Origin: Planctomycetota bacterium | Lineage (GTDB): Bacteria; Planctomycetota; Phycisphaerae; WQYP01 | Assembly: GCA_021826605.1 (NCBI GenBank) | Contig: JAKAZF010000006.1 | Location: 1 to 17,107 of the forward strand | DNA: 17,107 nt | Direction: 5' to 3' | Position numbers and translations under genes: made by a program | The notes under the pieces: model-generated | What the model was told of the DNA's origin: nothing | Database searches by the model: none | What the model saw: the letters and a program-made list of their open reading frames with translations, nothing else | Shown: piece after piece, positions 6,562 to 13,114 of the stretch | Layout of the letters: every line of letters begins with the position of its first letter | Position numbering within the stretch: the first letter of the stretch is position 1

Positions 6562-8088
6562 ATGGCATTGTTGGGTTTGGATATCGGAACATCGGCCACC
6601 AAGGCGCTGCTGCTTTCCGCGGATGGCGTGGTACTGGCCACGGCAGAATCACCGCATGCACTAGAAACACCGCGCCCCGGTTGGACCCAGCAGGCTCCGG
6701 AGGACTGGTGGCAGGCGTGTCTAACCTCCACCTCGAAAGTGCTGAGAAAAGCGAAAATAAAAGCAGCACAAATTTCCGCCATTGGCTTGTCGGGACAGAT
6801 GCACGGAAGCGTTTTCCTGGCGGACGGCCCTCGTGCGCTTCGTCCGGCACTGCTCTGGAATGATCAGCGCACCATAGCCCAGTGTGCGCAAATTGAAGAG
6901 CAAGCCGGTGGACGGGAACAACTTCTGGCGATGGTAGGTAATCCGGCTCTGACGGGCTTTACCGCGCCGAAAATTCTCTGGTTTATGCAAAATGAACCGG
7001 CTAAATACGAAAAATGTCGCCATATACTTTTACCCAAGGATTACATCCGTTATCGGCTCACTGGCCAATATGTATCGGATGTGTCGGACGCTTCTGGTAC
7101 GCTTTTGCTGGATGTAAAGGCCCGCCGGTGGCATGAGGGCTTGATAAGGCACTTGGGTATTGACCGCGCTCTTCTGCCGCGTCTTACGGAATCCCAGGAA
7201 ATTTCCGGTCAGGTCACGGCGGCGGTGGCCCGCGTCACCGGGCTTCCGGCAGGCATTCCGGTCGTGGGTGGGGCTGGCGACCAGGCCGCCGGGGCGGTGG
7301 GGGTGGGGGTGGTGGAATCAGGCATGCTTTCCGCAGCCATGGGAACCAGCGGAGTGATTTTCGCCGCGTCCGCAACACCGCAGACAGACCCCTTGGGGCG
7401 GGTGCATACGATGTGCCACGCCATTCCTAATACCTGGTGTGTTTTTGGATGCATGTTAAGTGCGGGCGGTTCGCTTCAATGGCTTCGCAATACCATGTTT
7501 GCGGCGCAGTGTGAAGAATTAACAAAGAGGAAAGAGGATTTGAGTCCACTTTATTCACAAATGATCGCCATGGCTCAAAGCGCGCCAGTTGGATCAGAAA
7601 ATCTTTTCTTTCTTCCCTATCTCACAGGAGAACGTTGCCCACATCCAGACCCACATGCACGCGGTTGTTTTATCGGCCTGACGCCGCGGCATGCGATGGG
7701 GCATATCATCCGTGCAACGCTGGAAGGAATCACAATGGGCATGCGTGAACAGGTGGACATCATGCGCTCAATGGGCATTGTCATCACACAGGTGCGCGCA
7801 AGCGGTGGTGGAGCGCGCAGTGCGTTCTGGAGGCAATTGCAGGCCGATATGTACCAGGCTCCCGTGGCTACCATCAACGTCAGCGAAGGAGCGGCGCTGG
7901 GAGCGGCAATATTGGCGGGCGTGGGAAGCGGAGAGTGGAATTCGGTGGCACAAGCAACAAGCGCCATTATTGAAATAACCCATCGGATTCGGCCCAGTGC
8001 CAAACGCGCGGCCATGTATGAGGAACATCATCGGAAATTTGCGATGTTGTATCCGGCGTTACGCAATAGTTTTACAGCAATCTATTGA
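6562..8088 (+). CDS. xylB: Xylulokinase (FGGY carbohydrate kinase)
   Basis: 508 aa, close to the usual length (E. coli XylB 484 aa). ATG at 6562 with GGAG at 6549-6552. It transfers the ATP gamma-phosphate to D-xylulose to give D-xylulose 5-phosphate for the pentose phosphate pathway; cytoplasmic. Evidence: N-terminal ATP-binding LGLDIGTSATKALL (residues 4-17), the sugar-contacting SGQMHG (77-82) typical of xylulokinases, LWNDQR (98-103), the catalytic-base region GGAGDQAAGAVG with Asp240, and the C-terminal ASGGGARS adenine-binding loop. SGQMHG argues against glycerol kinase or rhamnulokinase. Its divergent partner is not XylA but a fucose/arabinose-type isomerase, so the ketose phosphorylated here may not be D-xylulose in vivo. 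It has its own candidate promoter at 6474-6502. Confidence 0.93.
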   Translation: MALLGLDIGTSATKALLLSADGVVLATAESPHALETPRPGWTQQAPEDWWQACLTSTSKVLRKAKIKAAQISAIGLSGQMHGSVFLADGPRALRPALLWNDQRTIAQCAQIEEQAGGREQLLAMVGNPALTGFTAPKILWFMQNEPAKYEKCRHILLPKDYIRYRLTGQYVSDVSDASGTLLLDVKARRWHEGLIRHLGIDRALLPRLTESQEISGQVTAAVARVTGLPAGIPVVGGAGDQAAGAVGVGVVESGMLSAAMGTSGVIFAASATPQTDPLGRVHTMCHAIPNTWCVFGCMLSAGGSLQWLRNTMFAAQCEELTKRKEDLSPLYSQMIAMAQSAPVGSENLFFLPYLTGERCPHPDPHARGCFIGLTPRHAMGHIIRATLEGITMGMREQVDIMRSMGIVITQVRASGGGARSAFWRQLQADMYQAPVATINVSEGAALGAAILAGVGSGEWNSVAQATSAIIEITHRIRPSAKRAAMYEEHHRKFAMLYPALRNSFTAIY

Positions 8089-8356
8089 GAAGTAAATATG
8101 CCGAAGGGCTTCGGTGTATCACAGCGAGGCTTTGCGGCAACCAAAATGTCACGCGAAGATGCAAAGTTCGCCGAGGGAATGGGATGGGGCCGCGGAGTCA
8201 CACGGATAACACGGCTTATTGATGCAATGCACGGAAAACGCCACAGAAACAATCTTTGCACGCTACGAAGATTTCGACGGGTTGTCGCATAGTTGGTGCG
8301 GCGTATTGATTGTGCCACGAACCGTTCAATTTCTCGCATAGCGCAAGGATTTTCCG
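8089..8356. repeat. Gene-free spacer with degenerate dispersed-repeat relics
   Basis: 268 bases between convergent genes. It starts with a CCGAA/TTCGG hairpin at 8101-8114, which has no T-tract. The rest holds phrases such as TCACGCGAAGATGCAAAG, CGCGGAGTCACACGG and GCACGGAAAACGCCACAGAAAC. These resemble the CGCAAAG and CACNGAGG words of the repeat blocks at 15.3 and 16.5 kb. Short open frames here look like by-products of that repeat. Confidence 0.45.
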
Positions 8357-8608
8357 TTAGCAAGTTTTGGCGGAACACTCTTCCGAGCGTTTAACGCGAC
8401 GCGGGAAGAAACGAATGACATAAAACAATCCCATCACCAGCAACAGCGCACCCCACCATATCGCGGGATGCGTATATGCCAGCGCCAGCTTCTTTGCCGG
8501 TGGATGGGCAATTTCCCACAGCCCGGTAGCCTCAATAATCAGCCCATAAATCAGCAATTGCGAGCCGATCAAAAACCACAGTGTGTTGGAGTGCGAGGAT
8601 TTTGGCAT
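8357..8608 (-). CDS. Second small two-helix membrane protein beside a symporter
   Basis: 83 aa, ATG at 8608, starting 16 bases after the stop of the symporter, so almost certainly in one operon with it. The ribosome binding site is weak (GCGGG about 7 bases upstream), which may mean translational coupling. Hydrophobic segments are near residues 9-27 (LWFLIGSQLLIYGLIIEATG) and 50-66 (IWWGALLLVMGLFYVI). A strongly basic tail (RFFPRRVKRSEE) follows, suggesting a cytoplasmic C-terminus. The second helix matches the small protein at 64-297 (WGxxLLVxG), and helix 1 shares the F(V/L)(L/I)(V)G...YG look. I recognise no named family. Inferred role: accessory or stabilising subunit of the symporter. 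Confidence 0.8.
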   Translation of the reverse strand: MPKSSHSNTLWFLIGSQLLIYGLIIEATGLWEIAHPPAKKLALAYTHPAIWWGALLLVMGLFYVIRFFPRRVKRSEECSAKTC

Positions 8609-8624
8609 AGTGGAACCCGCTTTC

Positions 8625-10373
8625 TTACCAGAAGTAAATATTCAAAGCGATCAGCACGATAGTAATTACGCCGGCCCAGAAAATTGGCCGATGAACCAGC
8701 GGATAATTGCCCTCCAGCGGAATTTCCGTGCAGCCCATCACCAGTCCCTTGAGTTCCGCCTCTGGCCGTGGCTTGGTTGCCAGACTGACCACCACCGTGA
8801 CAAGTATAACAATGATGAAACTCCACAGCGCCCGGAACATATCCGCCGCCATGGGCTTGGCAGTTGACGACATGGCAATATACTTCAATGCGCCTGGAAC
8901 GCGTTCCACCCAGGCCCACATCCCGATGGAAGCCACCGTGCCGGCCAGCAGGCCCCAGAAGCCGCCGGCGCTGGTGGTGCGTTTCCATAACATACCCAAT
9001 ATGACTGTGCCGAATAGCGGCGCGATAAAGAAACTAAAGAGCGCCTGCACATAATCCATAATTCCCGCCGCGTGCATCACAAAGTACGCCGTCCCGATGC
9101 TTACCAGCACGCCCAGGGCCGTACTCCACCGTCCCATGGCGAGATAGTGCGCATCCGTGGCCTTGGGATTCATCATCGGCTTATAAATATCATGCGTCCA
9201 CACGGTGGCAAAAGCGGTAACATTACCCGCCATACCGGACATAAAGCCCGCAATCAGGGCGGTAATTCCCAGCCCCAGCAAGCCCGGTCCGCAATAGCGC
9301 GCCAGCATCAGCGGCAAAACGTCATTGTAGCTATACAGAATTTTTCCATGTGCGGCCGCGGCATCCACCACAGGCTGCGGAAATAACTGCATTTTCAACA
9401 AGCCCAGCCCCAGCAGGCCAGGCAGAATAACAATCACCGGCACAAACATCTTGAACGCTGCTCCAATAATCGGAGCCATTTTGGCCGAACGCAAATCCTT
9501 GGCGGCCATCACCCGCTGCACGACCAGAAAGTCCGTCGTCCAGTAGCCTGTGGAGATCACCGCGCCCAGCCCGAAAACAATGCCGATCCAGTTAATGCCC
9601 ATCGGATTATCCCGGAAATGCCCCAGTGTGCTCCAGGCGTGCAGATAGCTGGAGGGATTGTGAATCCCAAATTGCGTGAGGTTATGAACAATACGATGCT
9701 TCAATCCGCTCCAGCCGCCCGCCTGCACCAAGCCTAAAATGGGAATCAACAAGGCCCCCAGCCAGATCAGCATGAATTGCAGCACTTCGTTGAAAATGGC
9801 CGATAGCAAACCCGCCAGCACCACATACGCGCCCATGGTCACAGAGGACACCCAGATGCTCAGGTTCATATTCCATCCCAGCACCACCTGCATGACGGCG
9901 GCCATGGCGAAGATGTTCACGCCGCTCATCAGAACGGTCATGAACGCAAAGCATATTGCGGACAGTGCCCGCGTGGATCCGCCATAGCGAAGTTGCAGAT
10001 ATCCCGGCACAGAATGTGTGCGCGAGGCGTAATAGAACGGCATCATCACCAGTCCGAGCAGTAACATGGCCGGAATGGCACCGATCCAGTACCAGTGTAC
10101 CGCCAAAATCCCGTATTCATAAGCAGATCCTGCCCAGCCAAGTAACTCCAGCGCCCCCAAGTTGGCCGAGAGAAAACTTAATCCGGCAATCCAAGCCGTC
10201 ATTTCCCGCCCGGCCATGAAGAAGTCTTCGCCAGTTTTGGTGAACTTCTTGAGGAACACCCCGATGCCCACCACAAACAGGAAGTAGATAACGATAATTG
10301 CTATATCCACCGGTGAAACCATCACCAGCGGCTTTTCCGATAACGCAGCCAGCATCGGCATGGGTGAAATCAT
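8625..10373 (-). CDS. Sodium/solute symporter, SSS (SLC5) family, second paralogue
   Basis: Predicted 582 aa. The open frame runs upstream to 10544, but I chose the ATG at 10373: AAGGA at 10386-10382 lies 8 bases before it, and a strong promoter at 10405-10432 lies inside the longer frame, which would exclude that version. Family marks: GEDFFMAGREM after helix 1, SANLGALELLG, YWIGAIPAML, IFNEVLQFMLIWLG, and SGMAGNVTAFATVWTHDIY, the region holding the second Na+ site. It is an inner-membrane Na+-coupled importer, probably of a sugar. Similarity to the symporter at 345-2138 runs the whole length, down to the last helix (LNIYFW versus INWIFW), so the two are paralogues from an old duplication. 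Separate promoters suggest different regulation or substrates. Confidence 0.93.
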   Translation of the reverse strand: MISPMPMLAALSEKPLVMVSPVDIAIIVIYFLFVVGIGVFLKKFTKTGEDFFMAGREMTAWIAGLSFLSANLGALELLGWAGSAYEYGILAVHWYWIGAIPAMLLLGLVMMPFYYASRTHSVPGYLQLRYGGSTRALSAICFAFMTVLMSGVNIFAMAAVMQVVLGWNMNLSIWVSSVTMGAYVVLAGLLSAIFNEVLQFMLIWLGALLIPILGLVQAGGWSGLKHRIVHNLTQFGIHNPSSYLHAWSTLGHFRDNPMGINWIGIVFGLGAVISTGYWTTDFLVVQRVMAAKDLRSAKMAPIIGAAFKMFVPVIVILPGLLGLGLLKMQLFPQPVVDAAAAHGKILYSYNDVLPLMLARYCGPGLLGLGITALIAGFMSGMAGNVTAFATVWTHDIYKPMMNPKATDAHYLAMGRWSTALGVLVSIGTAYFVMHAAGIMDYVQALFSFFIAPLFGTVILGMLWKRTTSAGGFWGLLAGTVASIGMWAWVERVPGALKYIAMSSTAKPMAADMFRALWSFIIVILVTVVVSLATKPRPEAELKGLVMGCTEIPLEGNYPLVHRPIFWAGVITIVLIALNIYFW

Positions 10374-10404
10374 CGTATATATCCTTTTAACTTGCGACCC
10401 CGGC

Positions 10405-10432
10405 ATATTACGCATGCTTCCAATCTTGTCAA
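10405..10432 (-). promoter_or_regulatory. Promoter of the second symporter operon
   Basis: On the minus strand a perfect TTGACA (10432-10427) is followed after 16 bases by TAATAT (10410-10405). Transcription would start near 10398, giving a 25-base leader that contains the AAGGA ribosome binding site. This supports the ATG at 10373. Confidence 0.65.
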
Positions 10433-10617
10433 CCCCGGCAAATGACACACCGACAAATGACGCCCGGATAAGTGCTTTGTCACAGCGTGCGGCGGGGCGT
10501 GGTGATGTTGCTGTACTGAAAAAATGGGCCAGGGAAAGGGTCACATTATTTTGTGAGTTCCACGTCCACCTGCGATAAAGCCAGTTGACATTGCCGGGCG
10601 ATGCCCGCGATTAGATA

Positions 10618-10648
10618 AATTGGAATTTGGAATTTGAGCTTTCCAATT
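10618..10648. repeat. Inverted repeat with GGAATTT direct repeat
   Basis: AATTGGAA (10618-10625) and TTCCAATT (10641-10648) are perfect complements around a 15-base loop. The left half also holds two tandem copies of GGAATTT. It may be a hairpin at the end of the HATPase transcript or a relic of a dispersed repeat. Confidence 0.5.
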
Positions 10649-10782
10649 CAGTCGCGTGGAGAAAAAAATTATGTTGCGAACAAAAATGACGCGGTGGGGC
10701 GGGTTTGTTGCTTCACGTTGGCCCGCCGCCCGCGGATGCGGCCATGTTCGGTGCACAAGTTCGAGGTCGCTTTAACCGCGGA

Positions 10783-11289
10783 TTATCCGAAGGCCAGTGA
10801 GCTTTCGACGTTATTGCGGGGCGAATCGTTAAACTTGGTCAAAGTCACCGCATTGCCGGTCGGGTTGAATACCACATTGTTCATAAACGCCCGCATCAGC
10901 AGAATTCCCCGGCCATGGGCGGATTCAAGATGTTCATCACGGGTGGGATCCGGTAGGCTGGCCGGGTTGAATCCATGCCCCTCATCTTCCACCACCACAT
11001 CCGCCCGGCGGGACGTCACGCGATATTTAATACGCACATGCTTGTCGCAATCGCAACGGTTGCCATGCTTAACCGCATTGGCATAAGCTTCCTCAATGGC
11101 CAGTTTAAGGGCGAACAAGTCACGTTCCGTAAACGAGTGTCGCTGACACTGGGAGAGAATCGTCTCCTCCACTTCCTCCAATCGCTTCATATCACCGGGA
11201 ATTTCAACGCGGCACCATAATCCGCGCGAGGCATTACAACCACCGTCCGGACGGTGTAAAGTTGGCTTTTCCACTCGCATTCGTCTCAT
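10783..11289 (-). CDS. Anti-sigma-factor-type serine kinase (RsbW/SpoIIAB-like HATPase)
   Basis: 168 aa from an ATG at 11289. No strong ribosome binding site is seen; starts at residues 4 or 6 are possible. A single GHKL ATPase domain fills most of the protein: N-box LAIEEAYANAVKHGN (residues 63-77, Glu66/67 and Asn71), G1 box VEDEGHGF (100-107) and G2-like GRGILLM (126-132). In characterised partner switches (SpoIIAB, RsbW) such a protein binds a sigma factor and phosphorylates a STAS antagonist on serine. The STAS gene lies 135 bases upstream on the same strand, fitting that pairing. No sigma factor or PP2C phosphatase is in the window, so the target is unknown; in many bacteria these kinases regulate other outputs. 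The C-terminal 15 residues are polar and probably disordered. Confidence 0.87.
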   Translation of the reverse strand: MRRMRVEKPTLHRPDGGCNASRGLWCRVEIPGDMKRLEEVEETILSQCQRHSFTERDLFALKLAIEEAYANAVKHGNRCDCDKHVRIKYRVTSRRADVVVEDEGHGFNPASLPDPTRDEHLESAHGRGILLMRAFMNNVVFNPTGNAVTLTKFNDSPRNNVESSLAFG

Positions 11290-11424
11290 AACGACGCCCG
11301 TTCTGAACTTATGCGCAAGCGTTTAACAATCCATCAAATCGACGGGCATCCATACCCTCTTGCTTATCACCTTTACTTTGCCAAGCTCCGGCAACGCACC
11401 GGAAAAACAAGCCTTACGCCCTTG

Positions 11425-11808
11425 TTATAGAGCGCCTTGCTTGTTCTGTGGCCCAAAACTGTCTTTCGCTTCCTTAATAGTCGGATATATGTGAAAGAGT
11501 TTATTAAGTTTTGTGATGATAAAAACTTCAAAGATCTGGGGATGGATATTGCAGAGGCGCAATTGGCCGCTACGGTTACGGACTTTGTTGTTGACCGTGA
11601 TGAGGGTACCCAAGGCCGCCGATGAAAGATGATCAACCCCGGCAAATGAAATGATGACCTTGGGTCGGTGTTCCGCTTCAACCAATGCCACAAGCTGATC
11701 CCCGATTTCGGCAATATTTGCCTCATCAAGTATCTTCCGATGGGTGAACTCCACCAGAACAATTTCACCATCGCGGGTGATTTTCAGCCTTGCCGCATCC
11801 TGAAGCAT
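11425..11808 (-). CDS. STAS-domain anti-sigma factor antagonist
   Basis: Predicted 127 aa from the ATG at 11808, with GGAG (11818-11815) 6 bases upstream; an ATG at 11823 would add five residues. A STAS fold is suggested by the N-terminal strand pair (GEIVLVEFTHRKILDEANI) and the segment VIISFAGVDHLSSAALGTLI, the switch loop. In SpoIIAA this loop reads MDSSGLG with the phosphorylated serine second. Here it reads LSSAALG, so one serine of the pair (Ser62/Ser63 in this numbering) is the likely phosphosite, and the usual Asp before it and Gly after it are replaced. The known role of the family is to release a sigma factor from its kinase when unphosphorylated. It is probably cotranscribed with the HATPase gene from the promoter at 11875-11902. 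Confidence 0.88.
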   Translation of the reverse strand: MLQDAARLKITRDGEIVLVEFTHRKILDEANIAEIGDQLVALVEAEHRPKVIISFAGVDHLSSAALGTLITVNNKVRNRSGQLRLCNIHPQIFEVFIITKLNKLFHIYPTIKEAKDSFGPQNKQGAL

Positions 11809-11874
11809 GCCTGACTCCATCATCGCACGGAAAGGACCCTTCCTGCCGGGCGGTTTGTCAACGTAACTTATTTA

Positions 11875-11902
11875 ATCATACGCGAGGGAATCTTTCTGTC
11901 AA
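11875..11902 (-). promoter_or_regulatory. Promoter of the STAS/anti-sigma pair
   Basis: Minus-strand TTGACA (11902-11897), 16-base spacer, then TATGAT (11880-11875). This is a near-consensus sigma-70-type promoter with a leader of about 60 bases. It indicates that the pair is transcribed separately from the upstream Gfo/Idh/MocA-like gene. Confidence 0.6.
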
Positions 11903-11949
11903 TTCCTTTTCAAGGGCGGAGAATATTTGTTTTTCGCCCCGCGGTCGGC

Positions 11950-12963
11950 TCATCGATTCAGCCCGCGGAGGTGTTGCGGGGATTCCGCCATGCCCGTGCG
12001 CTGGGAGACGATCATCGCCGTCATCATGGCGGCGGTCTCCGGCAGCAGGTGTTGCCAGCCGCGGTGCGGGGATGGTTGGGCGTTAAAATTGCGGCAAAAA
12101 TTTTCCAATTCCGCCAACGCCTGGGCGGCAAAGGTGGCTGCGGGAATGGAATCCTGATCGGTCACATGATCTTTCGCCGAGGCCCAGCAATAGCTGAACT
12201 CGGAGAGTTTAACGCGTCCCTCTCGATTAGCCGCCGTTATATCGCGATGCAACGAACCTTCTTGATCAGAAAGCCGCAGCACCGCGGTAGCGCCATCAAT
12301 TGTTTTCATGACGATGCCGATATTGCCGGTGATGTCCATAAAGTTGTCCTGCTGCCCGCCTGTGCCGTCAATGGCGGCGTAAAGCGCGGGGGGCAGTCCG
12401 ATGATCTCAATGGCGGTACGGAAGGCATCCCACGCCAAAACCGAAAGTGACCGCACGGTTCCATTATCGATATGAGCGGCGCGCGCAACGGCGTGATTTG
12501 CGGCGGACCAATTGCCGCTGAAAAATCGCACGCCCCGGAAAAAATCTTCGTTTTGTCGGGCCTGCCGGAATCCCCACGATTCCGAAAATCGCGGCCACGC
12601 ATATAAAAGATGCGTTTTTGGCTCCAGATGAATGCTCAGGCGGTGCGCTTCTTCCAGCGTATGCACCGGCGGTCCAAGGCTGAAGACCCCGATATGCTGC
12701 TGTATACATGCTTCAATAAAGTCCAACGGCATATCGGATGGACGGTCCAGCAATACCATTTGTGGCGTGTTTTCCAGCAGCATTCGCCGAAGATCGGCGT
12801 AAAAAGGAACATCAAAAATCTGCCCAACTTCGCGGGCCAGTGATAAATTGCGTCCGCCCACCACCGCAACCTTAAACCAATCCGTACCATTGGCTTGTTG
12901 CACAGCTTCAAGCCAATCTTTCTGGATGGGGTCCAGCCCAACTATCGCACATGCAACCGCCAC
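11950..12963 (-). CDS. Divergent Gfo/Idh/MocA-like protein lacking usual motifs
   Basis: Predicted 337 aa from a GTG at 12963 (GGAG 5 bases upstream); a TTG at 12981 (343 aa) is an alternative. Overall architecture resembles the Gfo/Idh/MocA oxidoreductases: an N-terminal Rossmann-like half (strand VAVACAIVG, later KVAVVGGRNLSLAREVGQIF, the typical DVPFYADLRRML stretch, then a strand VLLDRP) and a larger C-terminal half. Two hallmarks are missing. The first strand is followed by LDPIQKDW instead of a GxGxxG dinucleotide loop, and the place of the catalytic EKP motif reads LGPPVHT. So NAD(P) binding and oxidoreductase activity are doubtful, and the family assignment is by layout only. It follows metG after 151 bases but has its own candidate promoter. 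Function unknown. Confidence 0.72.
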   Translation of the reverse strand: MAVACAIVGLDPIQKDWLEAVQQANGTDWFKVAVVGGRNLSLAREVGQIFDVPFYADLRRMLLENTPQMVLLDRPSDMPLDFIEACIQQHIGVFSLGPPVHTLEEAHRLSIHLEPKTHLLYAWPRFSESWGFRQARQNEDFFRGVRFFSGNWSAANHAVARAAHIDNGTVRSLSVLAWDAFRTAIEIIGLPPALYAAIDGTGGQQDNFMDITGNIGIVMKTIDGATAVLRLSDQEGSLHRDITAANREGRVKLSEFSYCWASAKDHVTDQDSIPAATFAAQALAELENFCRNFNAQPSPHRGWQHLLPETAAMMTAMIVSQRTGMAESPQHLRGLNR

Positions 12964-13057
12964 ACTTACTCCATTTTTCAACCGGCCTCTGTCGCGTCAG
13001 CCCGCGTTGCGCTGGTCGCATCTACCGGCGCGTTGTCGCTCCCGTCTATCATACGGG

Positions 13058-13087
13058 ATCATAGGGATTTGTCGGCCATTGAGTCAA
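13058..13087 (-). promoter_or_regulatory. Candidate promoter of the Gfo/Idh/MocA-like gene
   Basis: Minus-strand TTGACT (13087-13082), 18-base spacer, TATGAT (13063-13058). A second TATGAT follows at 13053-13048. The leader would be about 85-90 bases. Confidence 0.45.
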
Positions 13088-13114
13088 AGTTTGTTCAACA
13101 ATTGAGACCGCAAT

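Larger units (their letters stand above)
10374..10782. other. Intergenic region between symporter 2 and the HATPase gene
   Basis: 409 bases. The left end holds the symporter promoter. The middle has a short CGGGC/GCCCG hairpin (10595-10607) and a larger inverted repeat at 10618-10648. No gene is convincing: open frames on either strand lack ribosome binding sites and mostly extend from neighbours. Confidence 0.55.

Noticed and set aside
8082..8378. 98-codon minus-strand open frame between xylB and the small membrane protein
   Set aside because: It reads through degenerate intergenic repeats and overlaps the end of the small membrane protein gene; no ribosome binding site.
2210..10412. Shared nine-base word CATATTACG upstream of both symporter genes (2210-2218 and 10404-10412)
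   Set aside because: A nine-base match between two regions of about 400 bases is close to chance. It is part of a -10 only at the second gene, with no matching -35 at the first.
10374..10544. N-terminal extension of the second symporter
   Set aside because: It would include the -35, -10 and ribosome binding site that fit the ATG at 10373, and its sequence is not membrane-like.
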